Part shown: positions 44,029 through 53,872 of the stretch, one piece after another
Layout: each line of letters opens with the position of its first letter
Position numbering within the stretch: the stretch's first letter is position 1
Origin: Methylomonas rapida
Lineage (GTDB): Bacteria > Pseudomonadota > Gammaproteobacteria > Methylococcales > Methylomonadaceae
Length of the DNA: 64,000 nt
Assembly (NCBI RefSeq): GCF_024360925.2
Contig: NZ_CP113517.1
Location: forward strand, 2,418,001-2,482,000
Direction of reading: 5' to 3'
The notes under the pieces: generated by a model
Told to the model about the DNA's origin: nothing
Databases searched by the model: none
The model's input: the letters and a program-made list of their open reading frames with translations, nothing else
Made by a program: the position numbers and the translations under genes

Positions 44029-45372
44029 TCAGTTCCAAAAACCGGTGGCCAGTTTCAAGGCCGCGTCGGCACGCAAGGCGTCGTAACGGGCGGCGATGTC
44101 GCGGGTCCGGGCCTTGTCGCGCGCGACTTCGGCTTCGATATAACGGGTTACGGTGACGACGCCGGCGTTGCGCTGTTCGTTGACCAGGCGCAGGGCTTCT
44201 TCGGCGGCCCGCACCGCGACCGCGGTCACCCGTTCGCGGCTCAGGGCTTCCAGTAATTTCAGGTGCGCGGTCTTGACCTGGTTTTCCACCTGCAGCCGCA
44301 TTTGCCGGGCGGCTTCGCGGGCGGCGGTCACGGCGTGCTCGGCGTGCTTGATCTTTTCCTGGGTGGCGAAGCCGGAAAACACGTCGACTTCGAGCGTCAC
44401 GCCGGCGGTGACGTTGTCGCGGCGGGTGCTGTAGGCCAGGTCCTGGCTGTCGGAGCCGTAGCTGACGAAGGCGTCGGCGCGCGGTAAATGCCCGGCTTCG
44501 GCCATGTCGAGCTGTTTCTCGGCGATGGCGACCCGCTTTTGGGCGGCCTGCAAGCCGGGATGCTGACGCAGGGCCTGGTCCAGCAAGACCTCGAACCCGG
44601 CCGGCGTTTCAGGCAGGTTTTGCTCGAGCGGGGTCGCCAAGGCAAAATCCTGTGCCGCCGGCAAGCCCATCAGGGTTTTCAGCATGGCCTTGGCCATATC
44701 GATCGCATGGGTCGCCTGGATTTCCGCGTCCTGGGCTTCGGCCAATTGCACTTCCAGCGACAACACATCGGATTTCAACAGCGTGCCGGCCTCGAAACGG
44801 GTGCGGCTTTGCCCCAGCTGGGCCTGCACGGCTTCGATCGAGCGCTGGCTCACGGCGTGCGCGTCTTGCGCAGCCCAATAGCCGTAGTAGGTCGCGGTGA
44901 CGTTGTCGATCAGCTGATGCCGGGTGGCGGTTTTTTCCAGCTCGGCGGTCTCTATCCCCCACTCCGCCGCCTGCTTGCGGTAATAGTCCTGACCACCGCG
45001 AAACAAGGCATAACTGGCGCTCACTTCCGGCCGGTAGTTGTCGACCCCGCCCGGATGGTTGAAATAACCGTCCCCCTTGGCAAAATCCAGCCGCCGCTGG
45101 GCGATGATCATCGCGAAGGCTTGCGAGGGATTGTCGCTGTGCAGATACGACAGGCTCGCCTTGATTTGCGGATAAAACGCCGCCAACGCCTCGCCCAATT
45201 GCGCATCCGCCTGCTCGATCCTCGCCTGCAATACCCCCAGCTCCGGATTGTTCTCCAGCGCATAATCGAGGGTTTGTTGCAAGGTGTAAGCAGGCTGTCC
45301 CGAATCGGCCCGCGCCGGGTTGACCGCCAGCATTAACACCGGCGCCATTAGCCAAAAAACTCTCAGTCTCAT
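44029..45372 (-). CDS. TolC-family outer-membrane efflux protein
   Basis: About 447 residues from MRLRVFWLMAPVL, chosen because it gives a clean signal peptide (cut near PARADS); the frame is open to 45480. No lipobox, so TolC-like rather than NodT-like. Two OEP repeats are rich in coiled coil (ARIEQADAQLGEALAAFYPQ; AEKQLDMAEAGHLPRADAFV). It would be the exit channel of the RND operon that follows. GC-rich like its partners. Confidence 0.88.
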   Translation of the reverse strand: MRLRVFWLMAPVLMLAVNPARADSGQPAYTLQQTLDYALENNPELGVLQARIEQADAQLGEALAAFYPQIKASLSYLHSDNPSQAFAMIIAQRRLDFAKGDGYFNHPGGVDNYRPEVSASYALFRGGQDYYRKQAAEWGIETAELEKTATRHQLIDNVTATYYGYWAAQDAHAVSQRSIEAVQAQLGQSRTRFEAGTLLKSDVLSLEVQLAEAQDAEIQATHAIDMAKAMLKTLMGLPAAQDFALATPLEQNLPETPAGFEVLLDQALRQHPGLQAAQKRVAIAEKQLDMAEAGHLPRADAFVSYGSDSQDLAYSTRRDNVTAGVTLEVDVFSGFATQEKIKHAEHAVTAAREAARQMRLQVENQVKTAHLKLLEALSRERVTAVAVRAAEEALRLVNEQRNAGVVTVTRYIEAEVARDKARTRDIAARYDALRADAALKLATGFWN

Positions 45373-45499
45373 TTCAAATTTTGTTGTTGCGAGGGTCAAA
45401 TGATAGGACATGACAAAACCGCGGCAGAGGTTTGATGCCGTGGTCACGCCCAAGCAACGGGCGGCTATCTTGGCCGCCACCGCTGCTTGGCTCTGCCCT

Positions 45500-46771
45500 T
45501 TAGCCTTTCAGGCGCATGATGCCGAACATTTTCAGTGTCAAGCGTTCGTAGTAGGGCTCGCTGATGCCTTTGCGCACCTTGCGCATGAAATATTTTTCAT
45601 AGCCTATCTTCGCCAAATGCACCCATTTGCCGCTGGAAGACCATTGCACATTGCGCGGTGGAATTTGCGGCATGGCCAGGAAAGCGACGCCACTGTCGCC
45701 GAAATCGGCCAGACACAGGGCATTCCAGCTGCCTTTGTCCTTGGGTTTTTTACCGTCGAGCTCGGCGCGAATGTTGTGCGCGGTGGCCGTCACCATGGAC
45801 TCGATCATGTAGCCGGTTTTCGGCGTACCGGTTGGCACCGGTGTTTGTTCGATCGGCGGGATGGCGATGCAAACGCCGACGGAATAGATGTTTGTATAGG
45901 TCGGATTGCGTTGATGCTCGTCCACAATCACGAAACCGCGCGGGTTGACCAGTTTGTCGATACCCTGCAAAGCGTCTACCCCCTTGAAGGCCGGCAGTAT
46001 CATGCTGTGTTTGAAAGCCAGCTCATGTTTCTTTTTCTCCTGGCCGTTTTCGTCGACTTCGGTGACGTACATCATGCCATCCTCGATCTTGTCGATTCTG
46101 GCGTTACAGATCCAGTTGATGCTCTTGTTGCGCAATTCACTTTCCAGCATGCCCTTGGTGTCGCCGACGCCGCCCAATCCCAGATGACCGATATAGGGTT
46201 CGGAGGTCACGTAAGTCATTTTGACCTTGTCGCGAATTTTGCGTTTGCGCAAGTCTGTTTCCGCGATGAACATGTACTCATATGCCGGGCCAAAGCACGA
46301 TGCGCCTTGAGCGGCGCCGATGACGATGGGGCCTGGATCTTCGACGAATTTGTCCCAAAACTCCCCTGCCTCGCCCGCGTGATCGACATGACAAACCGAT
46401 TGGGTGTAACCGTCAGGCCCCAAACCGGGCACTTCGTCGAAAGCCAGTTTCGGACCGGTGGCAATGATCAGATAATCGTAATCCACCCTGGCACCATCGG
46501 CCAATTCGACTTGGTTGCTGTCCGGGTGGAAACGGGTGACTTTTTGCTGAATGAAACCAATCTTCTTTTTGTTGAACATCGGCGCCAGTTCGACCTTGAT
46601 GTCTTCGGGCTTGCGCCAGTTCACCGCCACCCAGGGATTGGAAGGCACGAAATGAAAAGTCGGGGTATCGGCAATCACCACTACCTCGTCTTCTTTCCGG
46701 GCGTTTTCCTTCATTTCCAGTGCCATCGGGATACCGCCGATGCCCGCGCCTACGATTACTATTTTTGCCAT
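45500..46771 (-). CDS. sqr: Sulfide:quinone oxidoreductase-type flavoprotein
   Basis: 423 residues. FAD-binding GAGIGGIPMALEM at the N-terminus, then IIATGPKLAFDEVPG and a second dinucleotide-like region. Two cysteines at family positions, ASCFGPAYEY (about 161) and YSVGVCIAIPP (about 307), fit the redox pair of SQR. The amphipathic C-terminus (YFMRKVRKGISEPYYERLTL) suits membrane attachment. It would oxidise sulfide to sulfane sulfur and reduce quinone. An AGGAG box precedes the start. It is divergent from a sigma-54 activator 396 bases away. Other SQR-like NADH dehydrogenases are possible but less likely. Confidence 0.85.
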   Translation of the reverse strand: MAKIVIVGAGIGGIPMALEMKENARKEDEVVVIADTPTFHFVPSNPWVAVNWRKPEDIKVELAPMFNKKKIGFIQQKVTRFHPDSNQVELADGARVDYDYLIIATGPKLAFDEVPGLGPDGYTQSVCHVDHAGEAGEFWDKFVEDPGPIVIGAAQGASCFGPAYEYMFIAETDLRKRKIRDKVKMTYVTSEPYIGHLGLGGVGDTKGMLESELRNKSINWICNARIDKIEDGMMYVTEVDENGQEKKKHELAFKHSMILPAFKGVDALQGIDKLVNPRGFVIVDEHQRNPTYTNIYSVGVCIAIPPIEQTPVPTGTPKTGYMIESMVTATAHNIRAELDGKKPKDKGSWNALCLADFGDSGVAFLAMPQIPPRNVQWSSSGKWVHLAKIGYEKYFMRKVRKGISEPYYERLTLKMFGIMRLKG

Positions 46772-46910
46772 GAGTCTACTCCTGATCGATAGATAAAATT
46801 TTTGTCAGTGTTAATGGCATTTCTTATGCTCAATTATGTTTGCTCGATGCCTGGCGGACAGCATTGGGTAAAACCGCTGTGTAACCTAAGGGAAAACCGA
46901 CAGCCCCACG

Positions 46911-46992
46911 AACGAATCGTCACGATAACCCTGCTTTCGACGGCCGGATAAACTTTCGCCGTCAAAGCAGCGAAAGCGAGGATCGATTCGTT
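46911..46992. repeat. Nested imperfect inverted repeat
   Basis: Outer arms AACGAATCG (46911-46919) and CGATTCGTT (46984-46992) enclose inner arms CTGCTTTCGACGG (46931-46943) and CCGTCAAAGCAG (46959-46970), which pair with one bulge. The whole can fold into an 82-base structure on either strand. It may be a leader structure of sqr or a DNA element. Confidence 0.45.
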
Positions 46993-47097
46993 TATAAGCA
47001 ATACCTGAAATTCTTATATCAAATTACATGCCAGCTCTCTTTATCCCGTTGCGGCGCCTGTTTTCCAGGGGCATGGGCGATTTTCCCGCCCCAAGCA

Positions 47098-47114
47098 TGT
47101 TTCAGTTTGAAACA
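47098..47114. promoter_or_regulatory. Palindromic activator site in sqr region
   Basis: TGTTTCA-GTT-TGAAACA, perfect 7-base arms. Further TGTTTC half-sites (read on the minus strand) occur at about 47117-47122 and 47147-47153. The palindrome is 54 bases before the activator gene and about 330 bases upstream of sqr, a typical enhancer distance for a sigma-54 activator. Confidence 0.5.
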
Positions 47115-47167
47115 CGGAAACATCTTGGTTACAATTGCAACATCCTTGAAACAACATTGATATTCTG

Positions 47168-48538
47168 ATGAGTCAATTCTCCCCGTTTTTCAATCGCTGG
47201 CTCAGCCGGATCGGCCCGGATCAGGTGGTGGCCATCCTGACGGAACTCGTGGATGCAGGTGCGGTGTTCGCGGTGGATGCCGACGGTAAGGTTTTGTTTT
47301 GGAGCAAGGGCGCGGAAAAGCTGTTTGGTCAAACGGCGGACATGGTGCTTGGTAAATCCTGCGCCGAGGCTCTGGGTTGCGATCAAGGACAGGACCCTTG
47401 TGGCTTGGCCGAACTGGGTTCGATCAAGGCGCAAAGCGTTCAGGTTAAACGCCTTTCGGGTGGCCGCCTGACCTGTCAGCGCACTGCGCGCGCCTTCTTC
47501 GACGCCCAGGGCCAATTTGCCGGCGCATTGGAATTTCTCCACCCGCAAGTATCGGCCGAAACGCTCGTAGGAAAACAGGGAAATAGCGAAAGCTTTCACG
47601 GCATTCTGTCCCGCGACCCGGCCATGCTGGAAGCGATCAAGATTATCCGCAATGTCGCCGAGACCGAAGCAACCGTGCTGATTCGAGGCGAATCGGGTAC
47701 TGGAAAGGAATTGGTGGCGCGTGCATTGCATCAAGAAAGCCCACGCCGCCATCGCCCTTTTCTGGCCATCAACTGTGCGGCGCTAAGTCCCAACTTGCTG
47801 GAAAGCGAACTGTTTGGTCATGTCAAAGGCGCGTTCACCGGCGCCGTGCGCAACCATGCCGGCCTGTTCACGCGCGCGCATGGCGGTACCCTGTTTCTGG
47901 ACGAAGTCGCCGAACTCCCGCTGGAATTGCAGGCCAAATTGCTCAGGGTTTTGCAAGAACAAAGCTTCATCCCGGTCGGCGGGGATTCGGCCATTAGCGT
48001 CGATGTCCGTATCATCGCCGCCACGCATCGCTCGCTCCGCGAGGAAGTAAAAGCGGGACGGTTTCGCGAGGATTTGATGTATCGCTTAAGGGTGGTTCCC
48101 GTCTTCTTGCCGCCACTGCGGGAGCGGCGGCTGGACGTCAACTTGCTGCTCTGGCATCAAATCAATCTGCATAATCTCCATGGTAAACGCCATGTCGACA
48201 GCATCGCCCCGGAGGCGATGCGGCGTTTGCTGGATCACGCCTGGCCCGGTAACGTGCGCGAGTTGATCAATGTCGTCGAATACGCTTTCGCGGTGGGACG
48301 CGGAAACGAACTGCGTCTGGATGATTTACCACCGGAATTTCGTGAACCCAAGCCCTTGGCGGCATTTGACGCCGTGCCGACCATCAGCCGGACCAGGAAC
48401 AAACATGAAGCGGAATTGATCCGTGATGCGTTGAAAATGGCCAATGGCAATTTGGAGGCGGCGGCCAGCTATGCCGGCATGAGCCGGGTCACATTTTGGC
48501 GAAAGCGAAAAAAATATAACATCGAAGGGTATGACTAG
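47168..48538 (+). CDS. Sigma-54-dependent transcriptional activator with PAS domain
   Basis: 456 residues. PAS sensor (about 20-130) with a Cys-containing stretch ([17 protein letters not shown]) that could sense a redox or sulfur signal; AAA+ domain with Walker [15 protein letters not shown], the sigma-54 contact GAFTGA and Walker [15 protein letters not shown]-terminal Fis-type helix-turn-helix ([20 protein letters not shown]). It is divergent from sqr, so control of sulfide oxidation is a natural inference. No receiver domain, so it responds directly rather than through a kinase. Confidence 0.92.
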   Translation: MSQFSPFFNRWLSRIGPDQVVAILTELVDAGAVFAVDADGKVLFWSKGAEKLFGQTADMVLGKSCAEALGCDQGQDPCGLAELGSIKAQSVQVKRLSGGRLTCQRTARAFFDAQGQFAGALEFLHPQVSAETLVGKQGNSESFHGILSRDPAMLEAIKIIRNVAETEATVLIRGESGTGKELVARALHQESPRRHRPFLAINCAALSPNLLESELFGHVKGAFTGAVRNHAGLFTRAHGGTLFLDEVAELPLELQAKLLRVLQEQSFIPVGGDSAISVDVRIIAATHRSLREEVKAGRFREDLMYRLRVVPVFLPPLRERRLDVNLLLWHQINLHNLHGKRHVDSIAPEAMRRLLDHAWPGNVRELINVVEYAFAVGRGNELRLDDLPPEFREPKPLAAFDAVPTISRTRNKHEAELIRDALKMANGNLEAAASYAGMSRVTFWRKRKKYNIEGYD

Positions 48539-48629
48539 GCGCTCGCGGCGGTTAAGGGCGGCGCCAATTAGTCCCCTGTAGGGGCTTTAGCTAGCCTGGC
48601 CGACGAAGAAACCTTCGCTTGCGCCCGCT

Positions 48630-49466
48630 TCAATCGAACAAAGCCCACACCGGTGTTAGATTGGTCGGCAACGGCGCCAATCTTCCCAGTTCCACCCATT
48701 GATTGTCCGGAGTATGAAAATCCGACCCCACCGACGCATGTAACTGATGCCGCAGCGCAAACTGCATGCTCAGCTGAATATCGTCCGCCGATGCCCTGCC
48801 GGTGACGACTTCCACGGCTTGACCACCAGCCTGTTTGAATGCGCTCAACGCACGGTTCATCCACTTATGGGTCAGGCTATAACGCAAGGGGTGGGCCAGC
48901 ACCGCGACACCACCCGCCGACCGTATCCAGGCGACCGCATCGTCCAAAGCGGCCCACTGCGTAGGCACGAAAGCCGGTTTACCCTTGCTGAGATAGCGGT
49001 CGAAAGCTTCCTGCTGCGTGACGACATACCCTTCGGCCACCAGGAAATCGGCGAAGTGGGAACGGGTGATCTCGCCGCTACCCGCCGCCTGGCTAACTGC
49101 CGGATAGGCGCCCTTGATGCCTTTTTTTTCCAGTTTTTCGGCGATTTTCAGTGCGCGCTGATCGCGAATGGCTTGTTGTGTGGCGAGGCCTTCCCGCAAA
49201 TCCTTCTGCTCGGGATCGATATTCAATCCGACTATGTGTAAACACTGATTGGCATAAGTCGCCGACAACTCGATGCCCGGAATCAGCTTCAACCCTATTT
49301 CGTCAGCCACTCGCGCGGCGTCGGCCAAGCCATCGGTCGTATCGTGATCGGTCAAGGCCAGCACGGTTACGCCTTGCCGATGCGCGCGCCTAACCAGTTC
49401 GGTCGGCGACAATGCACCGTCCGACGCGGTGGAATGACAGTGCAAATCGTACACTTCTGAGCTCAT
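48630..49466 (-). CDS. rnm: PHP-domain RNase AM / nucleoside bisphosphatase
   Basis: About 278 residues from MSSEVYDLHCH, whose ATG overlaps the upstream transporter stop; the frame opens at 49538. Metal-binding PHP motifs are present: DLHCHSTASDG, LTDHDTTDG, the GIELSA Glu, the AHPLRY His and the GSDFHTPDN end. This is the TrpH/YciV group, which trims 5' ends of RNA and dephosphorylates 3',5'-nucleoside bisphosphates. Operon with the ABC exporter. Confidence 0.87.
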   Translation of the reverse strand: MSSEVYDLHCHSTASDGALSPTELVRRAHRQGVTVLALTDHDTTDGLADAARVADEIGLKLIPGIELSATYANQCLHIVGLNIDPEQKDLREGLATQQAIRDQRALKIAEKLEKKGIKGAYPAVSQAAGSGEITRSHFADFLVAEGYVVTQQEAFDRYLSKGKPAFVPTQWAALDDAVAWIRSAGGVAVLAHPLRYSLTHKWMNRALSAFKQAGGQAVEVVTGRASADDIQLSMQFALRHQLHASVGSDFHTPDNQWVELGRLAPLPTNLTPVWALFD

Positions 49467-51259
49467 TGATATTCGCCGTAAAGTTTGGCATACAAGCCTT
49501 TTTGTTGAATCAAGGCTTCGTGCCGTCCCTGTTCGCAAATGCGGCCTTCTTCGAACACGTAGACATGATCAGCCTGCTTCACGGCGCTGAGACGGTGGGC
49601 GATGATGAGCGTGGTACGGCCATGTAAAAATTGGTTCAAGGCCTGGTGTAGCTTGTATTCGGTTTCGCTGTCCAGCGCCGATGTGGCCTCGTCGAGTATC
49701 ACCACCGAGGGCTTGCTGACTATCATCCGCGCGATGGCCAGGCGTTGGCGTTGCCCACCCGACAAGCGCATGCCCTGCCGGCCGACCACGGTATCCAGGC
49801 CTTTATCCAGTTCGGCCACGGTCGTTTTCAATTGCGCCAATTCAAGGGCATACCACAATTCACTGTCCTCGATGGCGCGGCCCAAGGTCAAATTGGCGCG
49901 AATGGTGTCGTTTAACAAGGCGGGATGTTGTAATACCGTGGCCACATGCTCACGCACCACATCCAGGCCGATACGATCCAGCGGCACGCCGTCAAAGTAA
50001 ATCATGCCTTCATCGGGTGGATACAAACCGATCAAGGTTTGCGCCAAGGTCGATTTACCACCGCCACTGGCACCCACCAGCGCGATTTTTTCACCGGCCG
50101 GTATATCCAGATTAATGCCGTTCAACACGGGTTCGTCCTTGTAACTGAAATGCAGATCTTTGACACTGACCGACACGGTCTTTTTGCCCAGAAATGGGTT
50201 GTGCAAATGCGGATATTGGGGTTCGCGTTGCAACTGCGTGAGTCGATTGACCCGAGCCAAGGCAGCCTTGGCGGCGTAAAAAGATTGCTGGATATTCAAT
50301 ATCTCTTGCACCGGCGCCATCATGAACCACAGGTATCCGAATACCGCCAGCATCTCGCCTATGGTTAGACTCGAATACAACACCATCAACATCGCCGTGG
50401 CACGAAAAATGTCGAAGCCAAACAAAAATGTCAAAAAACTCAGGCGGACCGTGGCATCACTTTTCCAGGCAAACGCGGTCGAATGTTCCTTGACCGCCAA
50501 GGCACTATTGATCAATTGCTTGCAGTAATGTTGTTCGCGGTTGCTGGCGCGAATCTGATTGATGGCTTCCAGGGTTTCGCTCAAGGCCTGCTGGAATATC
50601 GCATAGGCCTTGTTTTCGTTGGCTTTCAGGTCCTTGATTTTGGAACCGATGGCCTTGGCGAAATAAATCACGACCGGATTCAGAAAAATGATGAATAATC
50701 CCAGCTGCCAATGCATCCACAATAAAATCACGGCAGTACCCAGCACTGTCAAGCAGGCCACCAGCAGTTTGCTGATGGTGCTACCGATGAAATTATCCAG
50801 CGTATCGAGATCGGTCACCATATGCGCGGTCACGGTGCCACTGCCTAGACTTTCATATTCTGACATCGAAATATATTGCAAATGATCGACCATATCGGAG
50901 CGCATGTGAAAAATCACATCCTTGGCAATATTGGAAAACTGCCGGGTCTGGATGATATTCAACACTAGCGCGAACAGCCGCATCGCCAGACTCACGAGCA
51001 ACACACCGGCGATGTAGACGATGGGCTGCTGCCAATCCGCCGGTAAAAACGGGTTGACGCTATTCAACACCAGGCCGGGATGGTTCAGCAGCACCTCGTC
51101 GACCAAGAGCGGCATCAATAGCGGCACCGGCACGCTGGCCACCGTGGCGAGAATGGCGATGACATGTCCCATCACCAATTGTTTTTTATGCAGCAGGGCA
51201 ATGCGAAAAATGTAATGCCAGGAATAGTGTTGTTTACTGGACGAACGCGGCTTTTTCAA
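49463..51259 (-). CDS. ABC exporter half-transporter, fused permease-ATPase
   Basis: 598 residues. Six-helix type I exporter domain (about 15-320), then an ATPase with Walker A GASGGGKST, signature RLSGGQRQRLAIAR, Walker B SVVILDEATSALD and H-loop IIAHRLSA. MsbA/LapB-like layout, but the substrate is unknown. The frame begins with TTG (LKKPRSSSKQ); no ATG occurs before the membrane domain. It overlaps the PHP gene by 4 bases and is divergent from slt. Confidence 0.9.
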   Translation of the reverse strand: MKKPRSSSKQHYSWHYIFRIALLHKKQLVMGHVIAILATVASVPVPLLMPLLVDEVLLNHPGLVLNSVNPFLPADWQQPIVYIAGVLLVSLAMRLFALVLNIIQTRQFSNIAKDVIFHMRSDMVDHLQYISMSEYESLGSGTVTAHMVTDLDTLDNFIGSTISKLLVACLTVLGTAVILLWMHWQLGLFIIFLNPVVIYFAKAIGSKIKDLKANENKAYAIFQQALSETLEAINQIRASNREQHYCKQLINSALAVKEHSTAFAWKSDATVRLSFLTFLFGFDIFRATAMLMVLYSSLTIGEMLAVFGYLWFMMAPVQEILNIQQSFYAAKAALARVNRLTQLQREPQYPHLHNPFLGKKTVSVSVKDLHFSYKDEPVLNGINLDIPAGEKIALVGASGGGKSTLAQTLIGLYPPDEGMIYFDGVPLDRIGLDVVREHVATVLQHPALLNDTIRANLTLGRAIEDSELWYALELAQLKTTVAELDKGLDTVVGRQGMRLSGGQRQRLAIARMIVSKPSVVILDEATSALDSETEYKLHQALNQFLHGRTTLIIAHRLSAVKQADHVYVFEEGRICEQGRHEALIQQKGLYAKLYGEYQ

Positions 51260-51352
51260 TGTAGGGATGAGATCGATTAGTCTGTGGCGATTATAATGGT
51301 TTCCGCTTTAAGCAAAAACCATTCTCGACATGCGATTTTTGGGGAATTTTAT

Positions 51353-53269
51353 ATGAGGTTTGCCATCGGGCTGCTGCTATTAACCAATCTGCTGGCCTCC
51401 GGTATCAGCTTTGCGGCCGATTCGGCGCATTCCCTGAGCGCGCTGCGCAAAACCTTTCTGCAAGCCGAGCAATATATCAAGACGGACCGTGACGATGACT
51501 ATTTCGCCTTGTCCGATACCTTAAAAAACTATCCGCTTTATCCCTATCTGCATTACCAGTGGCTGAGCAAGCATCTCGATGAAGAGCTGGCGATAACGAC
51601 GTTCTTGCACGACTATCCCCACAGCCGTTACACCGCATTGTTGCACAACAAATGGCTATCGCATCTCGGGCACAAGCAACAATGGCTGAACTTTATCCGG
51701 CAATATCAAAAAAGCGATGATGTCGCATTGCAATGCTATTTTTCCCAAGCCCAATATCTAGCCGGCCAAGGCCAAGCAGCAATGGCGGCCGCCAAACAAT
51801 TTTGGTTGAGCGGAAAAACGCTGCCGGCAGCCTGCGACAGGCTGTTTGATTGGTTGAGAGATTGGCCGGACTACGATGCGGAACTGATTTGGCAGCGTTT
51901 TGAAAACGCGCTCCGTCAAAACAATGCTCCACTGGCAAAACAAACGCTGGCCTTGCTGCCCGCCGCCGAGCAAATAATGGCGGAAACCTGGCTCAAATTG
52001 CATGAACGGCCACAACTGGTAAAAGAACCGGCTGCCTGGAAACGTAATTACGCCAAAGCCGGGGCATTGTTCGCCCATGCCATCGCACGCTGGACAGACA
52101 ACGATCCGCTGGCGGCCGTGCGTACCTGGGATGAACAAAAACAACGCTTCGACATTGCCCCAGCCCTTCAGGCGGAGATCGAAAGACGCCTGGCCATGGG
52201 CCTGGCTTTGCGGCGCGATGCGCGTGCCTATGCCAGACTCACTCAATTTGCCGGTTCCGATCCATCGGCGCAGGAATGGCGGGTGCGTAGCGCCTTGATT
52301 CGACAAAACTGGGCCGATGTGCTCGCTGCGTTGGATGACCTCGGCGAGGCGTTGAAAACCCAAGACAAATGGCGTTATTGGCGCGCCAGGGCCCTGGCGG
52401 CGACCGTTTTCAAGCAAGAAGCGCAGGTTTTGCTGGAAGAACTCGCCAAACAACGTAGTTTTTACGGCTTCATGGCCGCCGATCGATTACAACAAAAAAT
52501 CGAGTTGAACCATCAAGCCGTCAACGTGGCAGAAAACGATCTTGAGCAGTTGCGTCGCAACAACGAATTTCTGGTGGTAAACGAGTTATTCGCCATCGAT
52601 CGCAGGCCCGAAGCCACCCGACAATGGTGGCATGCCATGAACGGCCTGAGCCCTCATCAACTGACCGTGGCGGCCAAACTGGCCGAGCATGCGCAATGGC
52701 CGGCCTTGGCCATTGCAACCATCGCCAAGGCCAACCAATGGGATGACATGGATTTACGCTTCCCACTTTCGTTCAGCACACAGATCATCGAACAAGCAAA
52801 TGCACAGGCACTCGACCCCAGCCTGCTGTTTGCGTTGATTCGCCAAGAAAGCGCCTTCGATGAATTTGCCGGTTCCTCAGCCGGCGCAATCGGTTTGATG
52901 CAACTGATGCCGGCAACCGCCCGGCAGATTGCCGGCGAATTAAAGGAGCCGTGGAACAATGACTTCAATCTGGTGATGCCGGCGGTCAATCTGAAATACG
53001 GAAGTCATTACTTCAAAAAAATCCTGAATCGGTTCGATGGACATCCCGCACTGGCTATCGCCGCTTACAATGCCGGTAGTCAGCGGGTCAAGCAATGGTT
53101 ACCCAAAAACCAGACATTACCCGCGGATATCTGGATAGAAACCATACCCTACAAAGAAACCCGGACTTATGTGACATCGGTGATTGCCTATGCGCTGATT
53201 TACCAACAGCGCCTGCAGAGAACGGGGTTGAAAGTCACTGATTTTCTGAAAGAAGTAGGCCCCGGCTAA
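51353..53269 (+). CDS. slt: Soluble lytic murein transglycosylase
   Basis: About 638 residues from the ATG at 51353, which gives a signal peptide (FAIGLLLLTNLLASGISFA). The long helical superhelical U and L domains lead to a C-terminal lysozyme-like domain with the catalytic Glu in RQESAFDEFAGSSAGAIGLM and the later AYNAGSQRVKQW motif. Periplasmic; cleaves peptidoglycan glycan strands to 1,6-anhydro products. It stands alone between the divergent exporter and fabA. Confidence 0.93.
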   Translation: MRFAIGLLLLTNLLASGISFAADSAHSLSALRKTFLQAEQYIKTDRDDDYFALSDTLKNYPLYPYLHYQWLSKHLDEELAITTFLHDYPHSRYTALLHNKWLSHLGHKQQWLNFIRQYQKSDDVALQCYFSQAQYLAGQGQAAMAAAKQFWLSGKTLPAACDRLFDWLRDWPDYDAELIWQRFENALRQNNAPLAKQTLALLPAAEQIMAETWLKLHERPQLVKEPAAWKRNYAKAGALFAHAIARWTDNDPLAAVRTWDEQKQRFDIAPALQAEIERRLAMGLALRRDARAYARLTQFAGSDPSAQEWRVRSALIRQNWADVLAALDDLGEALKTQDKWRYWRARALAATVFKQEAQVLLEELAKQRSFYGFMAADRLQQKIELNHQAVNVAENDLEQLRRNNEFLVVNELFAIDRRPEATRQWWHAMNGLSPHQLTVAAKLAEHAQWPALAIATIAKANQWDDMDLRFPLSFSTQIIEQANAQALDPSLLFALIRQESAFDEFAGSSAGAIGLMQLMPATARQIAGELKEPWNNDFNLVMPAVNLKYGSHYFKKILNRFDGHPALAIAAYNAGSQRVKQWLPKNQTLPADIWIETIPYKETRTYVTSVIAYALIYQQRLQRTGLKVTDFLKEVGPG

Positions 53270-53345
53270 AAATTGAGCTGATTTTTTGACTCGACTATTG
53301 GATAATGTGCAGTGTTTTCAGCTTACAAACCAGGTAAATAATTAG

Positions 53346-53861
53346 ATGGAGAAACAGCATAGTTTCACGCGCGAAGAATTACTGATGTCGGGCCGAGGCG
53401 AGTTATACGGCCCACAAAACGCGCAACTCCCCCTTCCCAACATGCTGATGATGGATCGCATCGTTCATATTTCCGACGAAGGCGGCAAATATGGTAAGGG
53501 CGAAATTATTGCGGAACTCGACATCAATCCTGATTTGTGGTTTTTCGATTGCCATTTCCAAGGCGACCCTGTCATGCCTGGCTGCTTGGGCTTGGACGCG
53601 ATGTGGCAACTGGTCGGATTTTATCTTTGCTGGATGGGTGGTCCCGGTAAAGGCCGCGCGTTAGGCTGCGGCGAAGTGAAATTCACCGGACAAGTGCTGC
53701 CGACTGCCAAGAAAGTCACCTATAAAGTCGATCTGAAACGCGTGATTCTGCGCAAGCTGGTGATGGGCATAGCCGACGCCACCATGGAAGTGGACGGCAA
53801 ACAGATCTACGAGGCTACCGACTTACGGGTTGGCCTATTCACTTCTACTCAGGATTTTTAA
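53346..53861 (+). CDS. fabA: 3-hydroxydecanoyl-ACP dehydratase/isomerase FabA
   Basis: 171 residues, the usual FabA length. The active-site His lies in [12 protein letters not shown] near residue 70 and the Asp in LGLDAMWQL near 84. It dehydrates and isomerises C10 intermediates, the branch point to unsaturated fatty acids. fabB follows 11 bases later, the standard fabAB operon of gammaproteobacteria. Confidence 0.97.
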   Translation: MEKQHSFTREELLMSGRGELYGPQNAQLPLPNMLMMDRIVHISDEGGKYGKGEIIAELDINPDLWFFDCHFQGDPVMPGCLGLDAMWQLVGFYLCWMGGPGKGRALGCGEVKFTGQVLPTAKKVTYKVDLKRVILRKLVMGIADATMEVDGKQIYEATDLRVGLFTSTQDF

Positions 53862-53872
53862 GGTATTTGGCC

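Larger units (their letters stand above)
46772..47167. other. Divergent regulatory region, sqr and sigma-54 activator
   Basis: 396 bases. It holds a nested inverted repeat (46911-46992) and a cluster of TGTTTC half-sites with a palindrome (47098-47114). I searched both strands for GG-N10-GC sigma-54 boxes and found none convincing. No coding frame of note. Confidence 0.6.

Noticed and set aside
45410..46792. 460-codon open frame opposite sqr
   Set aside because: Covers the whole of sqr and beyond with no conserved motif; a shadow.
46772..47167. Sigma-54 promoter (GG-N10-GC) for sqr
   Set aside because: Candidate pairs have wrong spacing (8 or 11) or lack GC at -12.
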